DNA from: Sphingobacteriaceae bacterium
Lineage (GTDB): Bacteria > Bacteroidota > Bacteroidia > Sphingobacteriales > Sphingobacteriaceae
Assembly: GCA_903642215.1 (NCBI GenBank)
Contig: CAHJWG010000003.1
Location: forward strand, 124,001-188,000
Direction of reading: 5' to 3'
DNA: 64,000 nucleotides
Shown here in pieces: positions 27,297-35,562 of this stretch (within the stretch, counting starts at the first letter, position 1; every line of letters begins with the position of its first letter). Below the pieces are notes generated by a model. That model saw only the letters and a program-made list of their open reading frames with translations, did no database searches and had not been told where the DNA came from. The position numbers and the translations under genes were made by a program.

Positions 27297-29597
27297 CTAT
27301 TTTTTAAGCAACAACGGAATATAAACTCCGAAAGTAATATTCCGGCCCATGTTGTAAACACCAAAAGTTGGATCGGTTTGGTCTAAACGCCCTGGTTTTA
27401 AACGGCTTAAAGCATCGTAATAAGCTTTATTCAACAAATTATTTCCGGTGATGGTTAACCTCAAAGGCTGATTTTTCAGCATTAAAGTAGTCCCGATGCT
27501 GGCATTTAGCAAAGTGTAACCGATGGTCGGGGTTTCAAAATCAGGATCGTAACGGTTTTGTGAAAAGAAGTTTTCAATCCCAACTGCAATAAACGACTCG
27601 CGGGTACTTTTAATTTTTGGCTCAAAGCGTAAGGTATTGCGCAAATTTCCGGCAGGAACAAAAGATAAAGGTTTATCAGCCGAAGTGTTTTGTGCATGTG
27701 TATAACCAAACGTGTTTTCAAAATGGATAAAAGAAGTTGGATGCAGGGTTAAACTTCCTTCAAAACCATACAAATTGGCATTTACCTGCCCGTAACGGAA
27801 AACCGGGTAAAGCTGCGGGTTACCGTTATCATCAATAACTGTAATATTATCGCCTTTTACATTGGAGGCATAGATAAAATTATGGATATAGTTTTCGTAA
27901 ATCCCAACGCTTCCGGTAACAAACTTGCTGTCGTATTCTAAAGTTGCATCTGCCTGGTAACTCCTTTCCGGTGCCAGGTTCGGGTTGCCAACTTCGTAAC
28001 GGAAAGTACCTTCGTGTACACCGTTTGAACCTAATTCTGCCGGATTTGGTGCCCGGAAAGCAGAACCTGCATTGGCTTTAAAACTGAGGTAATCATTAAA
28101 TTCGTGCGTATAACCTAAAGCACCGCTGATGTTAGAAAAAGTATTGGTAAAAGGAGTAAACCTGGTTTCGCCTTCATCAATTAAACCTTGGCCGTTATTT
28201 TTACGGTAATCGTAGCGCACACCTGCATTGAATGTATTTTTTGTCCAGGTTTTTTTAACGTATGCAAAAGCACCGATGCCGTAAGTATCATAAGCAGGGA
28301 TTAAAAATTCGGTTCCTTTATTTAAACTATGCCCTGCATCTCCGCTAACACCAAAAACCGGCTGCCATCCATTGCTTTCGTCCAGGTAATATTTTAAATC
28401 AGCGGTGTAAGTATTCAGGTCGAAAAACAAAGCAGGATCGGCTTCATCCAATTCGCGGCGTTGATTTTTCTGATAACCCAGATCAACTTTTAACTGACCG
28501 GCAGGCAGGATGAAATTACTGTTCCAGCCAACTTTATAATGGCGGATATCCTGCCTTGGAAAATCCAGCGTACGGCTTCCTTTATCATCTACAGCTATCG
28601 GATCGCCCGGCTCAGCATCATAAAAACCAATATTATTTTTAAAGTAAGAAACATTAATGTGCGAATAACCCCACTCTTTATTCAGGCCGATCATACCGCT
28701 CAAATTCGTTTCATTATAACCGGAATTCGGGAAATAACCGCTCGGCGTTTTAAAAGAATAAGCGTTGAGGTAACTGCCGCGGGCACGCCAAACAAAACCT
28801 TTTTCGTTACCGGTTAACATTAAAGAACTGCCGGATAAACCATTATTGGTTGAGTAATTAGATAAAACCTCGCCCTGAATTTGTCCTTCCGGGGCAGGCA
28901 GCGGTTCCAGTAAATTAATTACACCGCCCAAAGCATCAGAGCCGTACAGTAAAGAAGCTGCACCGCGCAGTATTTCTGCCCTTCCAACTTTATACTGGTC
29001 AATTTCTATTCCGTGTTCATCGCCCCACTGCTGGCCTTGCTGTTTAACGCCGTCATCCAACGTAACCACGCGGTTATAACCTAAACCGCGGATAACCGGT
29101 TTGGAAATAGACGGGCCGGTTGTAATTTGCGAAACGCCGGGTACCTGCCGGGCAATAGCATCAATTAAATTCGTGGAAGGAAGCAGCAGTTGCGTACGGT
29201 TTAAAGTAGAAACCGAAGTACTGTTTTGCTTACTGTTAGAACTGATGGGCGTACCAACAACCACCACTTCACTGCCTTCAATAATGCTGGGCTGTAAAGC
29301 AAATTCAAGTGCTGTATTGGTAGAAAAATCAATGGTTTGCGAACTGGTTTTATAACCGATAAACTCTACCTGAACCAAAAAACGGCCTCTTTTAGGAATA
29401 GAATTAAGCGAAAACTCGCCATTTGCATTTGTGGTAGCCGTAACTTTAATTTGCGGGATAGAAATAACTGCGCCAGGCAAAGGTTCTTTAGTTTCTGCAT
29501 CAATTACCCGGCCGGTTAAGGCAACAACATCGGCAGAATAAGCAGGTAAAAAAAAGGCAGATAAAAATAGTATTAAGAGGGAAATCTTAATTTTCAT
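27297..29597 (-). CDS. TonB-dependent receptor, probably for zinc
   Basis: 766 aa. Signal peptide (ISLLILFLSAFFLPAYSA), carboxypeptidase-regulatory-like domain (LTGRVIDAETKEPLPGAVISIP), plug (VVVVGTPISS..., VIRGLGYNRVVTLDDGVKQQGQQWGDEHGIEIDQ, LLYGSDALGGVINL), and a barrel ending GVYIPLLLKK. The plug is of the ordinary metal/vitamin receptor type, not SusC. It follows the Cys/His-rich small protein by 67 bases, and that gene has a Zur-like site in its promoter. The pairing suggests a ZnuD-like zinc or zincophore receptor; receptor function is sure, the ligand is inferred. Confidence 0.9.
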   Translation of the reverse strand: MKIKISLLILFLSAFFLPAYSADVVALTGRVIDAETKEPLPGAVISIPQIKVTATTNANGEFSLNSIPKRGRFLVQVEFIGYKTSSQTIDFSTNTALEFALQPSIIEGSEVVVVGTPISSNSKQNSTSVSTLNRTQLLLPSTNLIDAIARQVPGVSQITTGPSISKPVIRGLGYNRVVTLDDGVKQQGQQWGDEHGIEIDQYKVGRAEILRGAASLLYGSDALGGVINLLEPLPAPEGQIQGEVLSNYSTNNGLSGSSLMLTGNEKGFVWRARGSYLNAYSFKTPSGYFPNSGYNETNLSGMIGLNKEWGYSHINVSYFKNNIGFYDAEPGDPIAVDDKGSRTLDFPRQDIRHYKVGWNSNFILPAGQLKVDLGYQKNQRRELDEADPALFFDLNTYTADLKYYLDESNGWQPVFGVSGDAGHSLNKGTEFLIPAYDTYGIGAFAYVKKTWTKNTFNAGVRYDYRKNNGQGLIDEGETRFTPFTNTFSNISGALGYTHEFNDYLSFKANAGSAFRAPNPAELGSNGVHEGTFRYEVGNPNLAPERSYQADATLEYDSKFVTGSVGIYENYIHNFIYASNVKGDNITVIDDNGNPQLYPVFRYGQVNANLYGFEGSLTLHPTSFIHFENTFGYTHAQNTSADKPLSFVPAGNLRNTLRFEPKIKSTRESFIAVGIENFFSQNRYDPDFETPTIGYTLLNASIGTTLMLKNQPLRLTITGNNLLNKAYYDALSRLKPGRLDQTDPTFGVYNMGRNITFGVYIPLLLKK

Positions 29598-29664
29598 AAC
29601 ATAGGAAATAAAGTGTAATTGTTCTGTTTAAATAATAAATAGCCGGATCAGCCGGTAATCAAAA

Positions 29665-29994
29665 TCAAACTAAAACCGGTGGCGATAATCCATCGGCATG
29701 AACTAAAGAATTTCCTTTGTAAAAATGCTGTGCAGTTTCAAAGATCCGGATAGCCGGGGTTTGAAGGTAATAATAAAAATGTATCTGATTCCAGTAAACC
29801 GGCGCATGGTACATCTGGTCGCAAAGCGCACATTTTTCTAATACAACTTGATGAGAACCGCCGGGATTATGGATGTGATAAACTGCTGATTCACATTTAA
29901 AATTGTGCTGATGGGCATACAATATAAACTGCCCCGCTGCAAAAATGAGCAGCAGTGTCCAGGAAAAAATCAGATGTAATTTGCTTTTATTCAA
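29665..29994 (-). CDS. Small membrane-anchored Cys/His-rich protein of the zinc receptor operon
   Basis: 109 aa. One N-terminal hydrophobic segment (LIFSWTLLLIFAAGQFILYA, residues 8-27) followed by a periplasmic domain with many possible metal ligands: H28, H30, C34, H40, H42, H48, C55 and C58 (CALC), and H63. I know no named family. Position ahead of a TonB receptor, with a Zur-like operator in front, suggests a zinc-binding helper, for example one that receives zinc from the receptor. The spacing of ligands is typical of adaptable metal-binding proteins. Confidence 0.75.
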   Translation of the reverse strand: MNKSKLHLIFSWTLLLIFAAGQFILYAHQHNFKCESAVYHIHNPGGSHQVVLEKCALCDQMYHAPVYWNQIHFYYYLQTPAIRIFETAQHFYKGNSLVHADGLSPPVLV

Positions 29995-30037
29995 AATACC
30001 CGTAACAATTTTTTAACAATCAATTTAAACCAGTTGT

Positions 30038-30067
30038 TAATGCAACATCATTTCGCGTTCAAAAATA
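30038..30067 (-). promoter_or_regulatory. Promoter with degenerate Zur-like site
   Basis: The -7 box TATTTTTG (minus strand, 30060-30067) fits TAnnTTTG. Just downstream of it, TTAATGCAACATCATTTCGC has one intact half-site (TGCAACATCATT) of the palindrome found in this locus. Expected to drive the Cys/His-rich protein and TonB receptor. Confidence 0.5.
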
Positions 30068-30189
30068 GGGTGTTATTGCTATCAGTGCAGTCATGTTGCA
30101 GTAACATTATAATGACAGACTTTAAGATCAACCGGCTTTGCCCTTATCCGAAACAAAGATTTTCCTCAAATAAAAGTTTCAATTATTAC

Positions 30190-30993
30190 TTAGTTGAGGG
30201 ATTTTTTCCAATAATGCCGTAATGACCTTAATACCGTTTGAACGATTTCCTGCTGGCCGGCAGAAGAATTTAAATACCTTTCCTCAATCGGATTGTTAAT
30301 AAAACCTGTTTCTACCAATACAGCCGGCATGGCACTTTCGGCCAGCACAAGTACGCCCTGTTCTTTAACGCCAAGGCTAAGCCGGTTATCGTGTTCCTTA
30401 AACTCGTTGATCAACAATTTACCAAATAAAATACTTTGCTTACGGTACTTCTGCAAAAAAGCGTTTATCATAATTGCGTTGCTGGGATCCTGATCGGTAA
30501 GGTGCTTATAGTTTTTTTGATAATCTTTTTCCTGATAAATAGCAGAATTTTCCCTGATTGCTTCAACCTGCTCTTCTTTTCTGTGGAAACCGTAAACCAG
30601 CACCATTGCGCCGGCCTGTTTGCGTACAGAACCGGCAATTCCTTCCGGGGAAGAATTACAATGAATGGAAATAAATAAATTACCATGGTTTTCATTGGCA
30701 ATGGCTGCTCTCTTTTTCAATTCAACAAACGTATCTGTGGTTCTGGTGAGGATCACATTAACACCCGGAATATCTTTTGTAATCTCAGCCTTCAACTTTT
30801 TCCCGATGCTAAGTGCTACATTTTTTTCTAAAGAATAAGATCCGCGCGCTCCGGGATCTTTTCCGCCGTGGCCGGGATCTATAATAACTGTTTTAATACC
30901 GAACGACGGTTTTATAGAATCTGCCGGAAAACTGTTGCTGTTTAGCAAAAATGGATTTATCAGGAAGCCGATACAGGCGATAAGTAATTTCAA
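30190..30993 (-). CDS. N-acetylmuramoyl-L-alanine amidase (Amidase_3)
   Basis: 267 aa. Signal-like N-terminus (LLIACIGFLINPFLL), then the Amidase_3 catalytic domain with VIIDPGHGGKDPGARG (zinc His), SLEKNVALSIGKKL (zinc Glu region), FISIHCNSS (zinc His) and PAVLVETGFINNPIEE (catalytic Glu). It cuts the stem peptide from muramic acid in peptidoglycan. It is transcribed divergently from a COG0523 operon across a perfect Zur-type palindrome. Amidase paralogues expressed under zinc shortage near COG0523 genes are a known theme in other bacteria, which supports the same reading here. Confidence 0.92.
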   Translation of the reverse strand: MKLLIACIGFLINPFLLNSNSFPADSIKPSFGIKTVIIDPGHGGKDPGARGSYSLEKNVALSIGKKLKAEITKDIPGVNVILTRTTDTFVELKKRAAIANENHGNLFISIHCNSSPEGIAGSVRKQAGAMVLVYGFHRKEEQVEAIRENSAIYQEKDYQKNYKHLTDQDPSNAIMINAFLQKYRKQSILFGKLLINEFKEHDNRLSLGVKEQGVLVLAESAMPAVLVETGFINNPIEERYLNSSAGQQEIVQTVLRSLRHYWKKSLN

Positions 30994-31030
30994 AGGGACA
31001 ATTTTTTAGCAAAATTAATAAACTCTTAAC

Positions 31031-31051
31031 AAATGCAACATCACTGCATTT
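31031..31051. promoter_or_regulatory. Zur-type operator between divergent promoters
   Basis: AAATGCA-ACATCAC-TGCATTT, a 21-bp palindrome. It is centred 25 bases before the rightward -7 box TATCTTTG (31066-31073) and about 24 bases before the leftward -7 box TAATTTTG (31010-31017). It therefore covers the -33 region of both the amidase and the COG0523 operons, so a bound repressor would silence both. Confidence 0.75.
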
Positions 31052-31093
31052 AATGATTTTACTATTATCTTTGCCTGGTAAATATTAAAAAAC

Positions 31094-31303
31094 ATGATTC
31101 CGCAAAGTTATAACGAATGGCACCATTGCATTACACAGGCTTGCAAAATTAAAATGGATAAAAATTTTATCCAAACACGCATTGCCGCTATGGAGAACAG
31201 GAACGACAGCCAAACCATCAGTTTTATCCAGCTTTATGGCGAAGAACATTACCAAAACGTACTCGGCTGGTTTTACCAGGCTGATCAAACTGTTTTCGCA
31301 TGA
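31094..31303 (+). CDS. Small conserved-looking protein coupled to a COG0523 GTPase
   Basis: 69 aa. Sequence features: SYNEWHHCITQACKI at the start, then DKNFIQTRIAAMENRNDSQTISFIQLYGEEHYQNVLGWF. The stop overlaps the GTPase start by 4 bases (ATGA), a sign of translational coupling. It has the shape of a small soluble protein with two Cys and three His near aromatic residues. I recall similar short proteins beside COG0523 genes in Proteobacteria but cannot confirm it here. A role as a zinc-delivery partner is inference only. Confidence 0.7.
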   Translation: MIPQSYNEWHHCITQACKIKMDKNFIQTRIAAMENRNDSQTISFIQLYGEEHYQNVLGWFYQADQTVFA

Positions 31304-32301
31304 TTGCAACACAAGCTAAACCCGTTACCATTTTAACCGGCTTTTTGGGTGCCGGCAAAACTACTTTTTTAAACGCAATAATTGCCTACAAAAAAGATAT
31401 CAAACTGGCCATCATCGAAAATGAATTTGGTAAAGAAAGCATTGACGGACAATTAGTTATCGGTGCCGAAGAAAATTTGTTTGAACTGAGCAACGGCTGT
31501 ATCTGCTGTTCGCTCAATGATGATTTTTATGCGCTGCTGGAAACGTTATGGGGCAAAAAAGATAGTTTTGATGAACTGGTGATCGAAACTACCGGCATTG
31601 CAGATCCGGCTTCGGTTGCCAGTCCGTTTCTCACCAATCCTTCCCTCAGCAATTATTACCGGCTAAAAAGAGTAATTTGTTTGATTGATGCCCGGCTGAT
31701 TGAAAACCAGTTGAAAGAAACGGAGGAAGCACGGAAGCAAATCAGTTTTAGTGATATTTTGATGATCACCAAAACAGATTTAGTAGATGAAGAACAGTTG
31801 CAAAACGTGAAAAAAATACTGAAAAAGATCAATCCTTTTTCCATCGTTCTTATCGGCAATAAAGAAAATTACCCGTTAAAAGAAGCATTTGAAGCCGAAC
31901 CGAATAAACTCATTACCGTTAAGGCACCAAAATTTGCAGGAAATTTTGGTGTAAAACACGATCATCATCAGCACGATGATGTGGTTTCTTTGTGTTTTTA
32001 TTTTACGGAAACATTTGATCTGGAAGCTTTATTTCATCGTTTAACCGTTTTTTTAAATTTCCAGGCGAAGGATATTTATCGTGTAAAAGGGATTATCAAC
32101 GCGCACAATCAGGAGGAAAAAATTATCCTGCAATCCGTTTCCTACGATCTGTCGCTCGCTACCGGAAATAATTGGACGGCAGACGAAGAACGCCTTAGCC
32201 GTATTGTTTTTATCGGCAAAAAACTAAAGCCCGAAGGTTTTGAAAAAATGCTGCGGCAGTGTTTATATAATAGTAATTTGGCAAAAGATTATTCGTATTA
32301 A
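31300..32301 (+). CDS. COG0523-family GTP-binding metallochaperone
   Basis: 333 aa. G3E GTPase: Walker A GFLGAGKTT (14-22), the metal-binding CICC motif (NGCICC, C67, C69, C70), ETTGIADP switch, and a TKTD base-recognition loop. A His/Asp-rich stretch (KHDHHQHDD, ~224-232) precedes the C-terminal CobW_C domain (residues ~235-330). Family members deliver zinc to client proteins during zinc shortage. Second gene after the Zur palindrome at 31031. The dispersed 12-mer at 31877 is in the coding sequence. Confidence 0.92.
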   Translation: MIATQAKPVTILTGFLGAGKTTFLNAIIAYKKDIKLAIIENEFGKESIDGQLVIGAEENLFELSNGCICCSLNDDFYALLETLWGKKDSFDELVIETTGIADPASVASPFLTNPSLSNYYRLKRVICLIDARLIENQLKETEEARKQISFSDILMITKTDLVDEEQLQNVKKILKKINPFSIVLIGNKENYPLKEAFEAEPNKLITVKAPKFAGNFGVKHDHHQHDDVVSLCFYFTETFDLEALFHRLTVFLNFQAKDIYRVKGIINAHNQEEKIILQSVSYDLSLATGNNWTADEERLSRIVFIGKKLKPEGFEKMLRQCLYNSNLAKDYSY

Positions 32302-32415
32302 TGTTAACATCGATTTGTATCGAACTATAAACACGACTCTGAACACATCAATACTTTAATTTTTTAAAAAATTAACTTTTAATGTGCATGCTTCTTTTAT
32401 CACCTAAAAATCAGC

Positions 32416-32952
32416 ATGAAACCGGCAATTAAGATTGGCATTTTAACCGTATCCGACAGGGCAAGCGCAAAGGTTTATGAAGATGTTTCGGGGAAATACA
32501 TCATCAGTTTATTGAAAGAATATTTAGTTACTGATTGGGAAGCTGTTTACCACGTGATCCCGGATGAACAGGAATTGATTGAAAATTCCCTTATTCGATT
32601 AGCAGATGAAGAAAACTGCTGCCTGATTATTACCACCGGCGGAACCGGGCCGGCCAAAAGAGACGTAACGCCCGAAGCAACCGAAGCGGTTTGCCAGAAA
32701 ATGCTGCCCGGTTTTGGCGAATTGATGCGGAAAGTAAGTTTAGAGCAGGTTGCAACCGCTATCCTGTCGCGGCAAACGGCAGGCATCCGTAACCAAACCC
32801 TGATGATCAATTTACCGGGGAAACCTGCTGCCATAAGCACTTGTATAGAAGCTGTTTTCCCGGCCGTTCCTTATTGTATTGATCTGATTAACGGCCCTTA
32901 TTTAGAATGTAACCCGCAGAAAATAAAAGTTTTCCGGCCGGCCGTTTCCTAA
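32416..32952 (+). CDS. mog: Molybdopterin adenylyltransferase (MogA-like)
   Basis: 178 aa. MoCF-binding fold with IGILTVSDRASAKVYEDVSG at the start, the TTGGTGPAKRDVTPEAT loop (residues ~75-92) that binds molybdopterin, and NLPGKPAAISTCIEAVFPAVPYCIDLI near the end. It adenylates molybdopterin ahead of metal insertion. No other cofactor gene lies nearby. A copy of the dispersed 12-mer lies on either side of the gene (32388 and 32964, mirror-image). It may have its own promoter and not belong to the zinc regulon. Confidence 0.93.
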   Translation: MKPAIKIGILTVSDRASAKVYEDVSGKYIISLLKEYLVTDWEAVYHVIPDEQELIENSLIRLADEENCCLIITTGGTGPAKRDVTPEATEAVCQKMLPGFGELMRKVSLEQVATAILSRQTAGIRNQTLMINLPGKPAAISTCIEAVFPAVPYCIDLINGPYLECNPQKIKVFRPAVS

Positions 32953-33001
32953 TTTTTACCTGATAAAAGAAGCATCAGCTTAAACCAAACTTGGCAATTA
33001 T

Positions 33002-33949
33002 TTAACTTTCCAACTGATTAGAAATCTGGTAAGCAGCTGCCTGTTTAGCTATTTTTGCCGATCCTTTTTCAAAATAGTAATCAATCCGGCCTAAATTAAT
33101 CCCGGCCCAGCCAACCTGGTTAATCGTGGTAATTTTGCCGTCCAGGTTTTTAATATCTTCCGGCTGCTCCATAAAAGTATGCGTGTGGCCGCCGATAATC
33201 AGGTCGATATTTCTAGTATTTTTCGCCAATACCTGGTCAGAAACCTTGTCGTCATTATATTTATAACCCAAATGCGAAAGGCAAATTACCAAGTCACATT
33301 TATAGTCGTTTTTTAAAATTGCCGCATACTCGTTTCCTTTTTTTATCGGGTCGAGGTAAACCGTTTCCAGATAATTTTTCTGGTCAACCAAACCTTTTAA
33401 CTCAATACCCAAACCAAAAACACCAATTTTCAGGTTTCCTTTTTTAAAGATTTTATACGGCAAATAAGCATTTTTCATCACCGTATCAGAAAAATCATAA
33501 TTGCTTACCAGAATCGGGAAATTAGCATTTGGCAACTGCTTGTAAAAACCTGCTATGCCGTTATCAAAATCATGGTTTCCCATTGTCGAAGCATCGTAAC
33601 GCAGCTCGCTCATCAGCTTCATTTCCACTTCTCCGCCAAACAAATTAAAATAAGGCGTTCCCTGGAAAATGTCGCCGGCATCCAGCAAAAGCACGTCTTT
33701 TTGTTCTGCCCTGATTTTTTTAATCAACGCCGCCCGCCTGGCCACGCCGCCCAAGCCTTGGTTTCTGGAACCATCCATCGGGAAAGGATCAATACGGCTG
33801 TGCACATCGTTGGTATGTAAAATGGTTAGCCGCCGCAAATCTCCGCCCGCCAAAGCATCTAAAGAACTTGCGCTTAAAGCAAAAGCCGTGGCTGCAATGC
33901 TGCTTTGCCTGATAAAATTTCTGCGGTTAATTTTTTGTAATTCTTCCAT
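33002..33949 (-). CDS. 5'-nucleotidase-type metallophosphoesterase (N-terminal half, separate gene)
   Basis: 315 aa. Twin-arginine-like signal (NRRNFIRQSSIAATAFALSASSLDALA). Calcineurin-like phosphoesterase motifs: LHTNDVHSR, LLDAGDIFQGTP, TMGNHDFDNG, CLSHLG and IGGHTH. This is the catalytic domain of UshA-type periplasmic 5'-nucleotidase/UDP-sugar hydrolases, but the C-terminal nucleotide-binding domain is missing. It is encoded by the gene just upstream, whose end overlaps this start by 23 bases. Last gene of the overlapping zinc operon. Confidence 0.92.
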   Translation of the reverse strand: MEELQKINRRNFIRQSSIAATAFALSASSLDALAGGDLRRLTILHTNDVHSRIDPFPMDGSRNQGLGGVARRAALIKKIRAEQKDVLLLDAGDIFQGTPYFNLFGGEVEMKLMSELRYDASTMGNHDFDNGIAGFYKQLPNANFPILVSNYDFSDTVMKNAYLPYKIFKKGNLKIGVFGLGIELKGLVDQKNYLETVYLDPIKKGNEYAAILKNDYKCDLVICLSHLGYKYNDDKVSDQVLAKNTRNIDLIIGGHTHTFMEQPEDIKNLDGKITTINQVGWAGINLGRIDYYFEKGSAKIAKQAAAYQISNQLES

Positions 33950-34688
33950 CTAATTCGGCGTTAACTGGTTTCCCTTCAGCAGTTTGTGTTTTGATATAAT
34001 TGATGAGTGCATCGCGAATTTTTAAACCTAAAACCTTTTTTTCCTGCGGATTTTGCAAACCGTTGATATGATCTCCGCCGTCGGCAACATAATCCGAAGT
34101 CAGGATTGTATAGCTTTTATTCGGGTCGAAGGGCTTTCCGGCAATCAGCACATTTTCGGGTTTTTTATTGATGATCTGCATTTTCAAACCGGCTTCCGGC
34201 TGGCCGCCCGAAGCGGCGATTGCCGTTAAAAACGACTGCGTGTCTGTTCCGTTTAATTTTAAAACAACCAGTTCGTTTTCAAAAGGCATCAATTCAAAAA
34301 CATTGGTTAAACGGATGTCGCCTTTAGGCAAAATGTTACGCAAACCGCCTTTGGTGCTGGGCATGGTAAAATCAATATTGGGGTCGATTTTCTTTGCTTC
34401 AACTAAAACTGCATCCGAGAAAAAGTTACCCAGTAAACTTTCCGGTTCGTTGCTTTTGGTAAGTTCCTGCGTGCTGCGGCCAATTACCGCATTCATTTGT
34501 GCATCCAGCTGCTGTTTGTAAGGCTGATAATCTTTCAAAATGGCAGAATCCGCATTTAACTGATTACTGATAGAATATTCTGTACGGTTTGCCTTAACTA
34601 ACTGATAATGAGATTTGCAGGAAACAAAATTTATACCTGCTAAAAACAGTATCAGGTATTTTAATGGGAAGCAGGACTTCGTTTTCAT
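33927..34688 (-). CDS. 5'-nucleotidase C-terminal domain lipoprotein (separate gene)
   Basis: 253 aa. Lipoprotein signal (LILFLAGINFVSCKSHY, lipid Cys ~25). Residues ~65-250 match the 5_nucleotid_C domain: ESLLGNFFSDAVLVEAKK, GGLRNILPKGDIRLTNVFELMPFENELVVLKLNGT and YTILTSDYVADGGDHI. In UshA this domain follows the catalytic one; here it is a separate, earlier gene in the operon. It overlaps its upstream neighbour by 4 bases and the phosphoesterase by 23 bases. The two products probably pair in the periplasm. Confidence 0.88.
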   Translation of the reverse strand: MKTKSCFPLKYLILFLAGINFVSCKSHYQLVKANRTEYSISNQLNADSAILKDYQPYKQQLDAQMNAVIGRSTQELTKSNEPESLLGNFFSDAVLVEAKKIDPNIDFTMPSTKGGLRNILPKGDIRLTNVFELMPFENELVVLKLNGTDTQSFLTAIAASGGQPEAGLKMQIINKKPENVLIAGKPFDPNKSYTILTSDYVADGGDHINGLQNPQEKKVLGLKIRDALINYIKTQTAEGKPVNAELDGRITKN

Positions 34689-35134
34689 AAATCCAGACTG
34701 GCGTTTGTTAAAATAACAGGTATATCCACCGCAACATTTTTATGCTCTAACTTTAGCGTTCCTTTTACCCTTACCGTTTTAAAAGTGAAATCCGCCGGGT
34801 CGTTCATTTCAATCAAAATCATGATCGGGTTGCCGTTTTTCCCGCAAAAAGCACACTGGTTAATGGGCAAAGTGGATAACAGAAATTTATTTTGCTTGCG
34901 GCCGCCTTTTAAAGGGATCATGTAGCCTTCCAGTTCAAAAGGGCGATTGTTAAAACGCGTTACCGTTTCATCGTAAACCGGGTAAATTTCTGTCGGGCTA
35001 ACCTGGTTAAATTTCACCATGCCGATAATTCCCCAGTTAAAAGAATCCATCTGGTCTGTGGCTTTATGCTGCGCTTTTAACAGGCCCGGCATCAGCATAA
35101 AAACAACCGGTAAAAGAAGCATCAGCCTTTTCAT
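34685..35134 (-). CDS. Periplasmic QCxFCG protein (DUF3299-like), copy 2
   Basis: 149 aa. Signal peptide MKRLMLLLPVVFMLMPGLLKAQ. Then a beta-rich domain with FELEGYMIPLKGG, FLLSTLP and the conserved QCAFCG motif (C94, C97). It is one of three paralogues in this locus and resembles DUF3299 proteins. From memory, a DUF3299 protein (ZrgD) is part of the zinc-regulated Zrg uptake system of Vibrio cholerae, together with an FtsX-type ABC transporter, as here. The two Cys could bind zinc. The dispersed 12-mer at 35111 is in the signal-peptide codons. It overlaps both neighbours by 4 bases. Confidence 0.8.
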   Translation of the reverse strand: MKRLMLLLPVVFMLMPGLLKAQHKATDQMDSFNWGIIGMVKFNQVSPTEIYPVYDETVTRFNNRPFELEGYMIPLKGGRKQNKFLLSTLPINQCAFCGKNGNPIMILIEMNDPADFTFKTVRVKGTLKLEHKNVAVDIPVILTNASLDL

Positions 35135-35562
35135 TTTGAAACTAATTTGGCGTTCAGCAAGCGAAATTCTGCCGGAGAATTATCTGTTTCATCTAAAACC
35201 AGTTTTCCTTTTATCGTAATTACATGGTCGATGTATTCAATCGGTTCATCCAGTTTAATTTGTACCATCGACGGAATATCTCCCTGGCCGCAAAACGGAC
35301 ATTGTTCTATCGGCAGTACAGATAACATAAATTCCTGATGCAGCCTTCCCGCTTTAATCGGAACCATGTATCCCGGCAAATCAATCACTTTGGCATTCAA
35401 TGCTTTTAATTCGGGAGGGAAATAAATGCTGTACCTACCTTCTTTCAGCTTGTATGTTTTGGTTGCTAAAATTTCCCAATTCGGAGAAGTTATATTGTGC
35501 TGGGCAAAAGCGGCGGTGCAAAAACAGGTAAAAATTACCAGGGCGACTAATATTTTTTTCAT
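35131..35562 (-). CDS. Periplasmic QCxFCG protein (DUF3299-like), copy 1
   Basis: 143 aa. Signal peptide MKKILVALVIFTCFCTAAFAQ. Domain blocks: SPNWEIL, FPPELKALNAKVIDLPGYMVPIKAG, FMLSVLP and QCPFCGQGDIPSMVQI (C88, C91), then an IKGKLVLDE strand. Clearly homologous to the 39022 protein and more distantly to the 34685 protein. It lies between the ABC permease (4-base overlap) and copy 2, so it is part of the transporter unit. The likely role is a periplasmic zinc-binding or substrate-handling subunit. Confidence 0.82.
   Translation of the reverse strand: MKKILVALVIFTCFCTAAFAQHNITSPNWEILATKTYKLKEGRYSIYFPPELKALNAKVIDLPGYMVPIKAGRLHQEFMLSVLPIEQCPFCGQGDIPSMVQIKLDEPIEYIDHVITIKGKLVLDETDNSPAEFRLLNAKLVSK

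Noticed and set aside
31877-31888. The 12-mer as a purely codon-driven word (KEA)
   Set aside because: This copy and that at 20197 code KEA, but most copies are intergenic or in other frames, so coding cannot explain the family.
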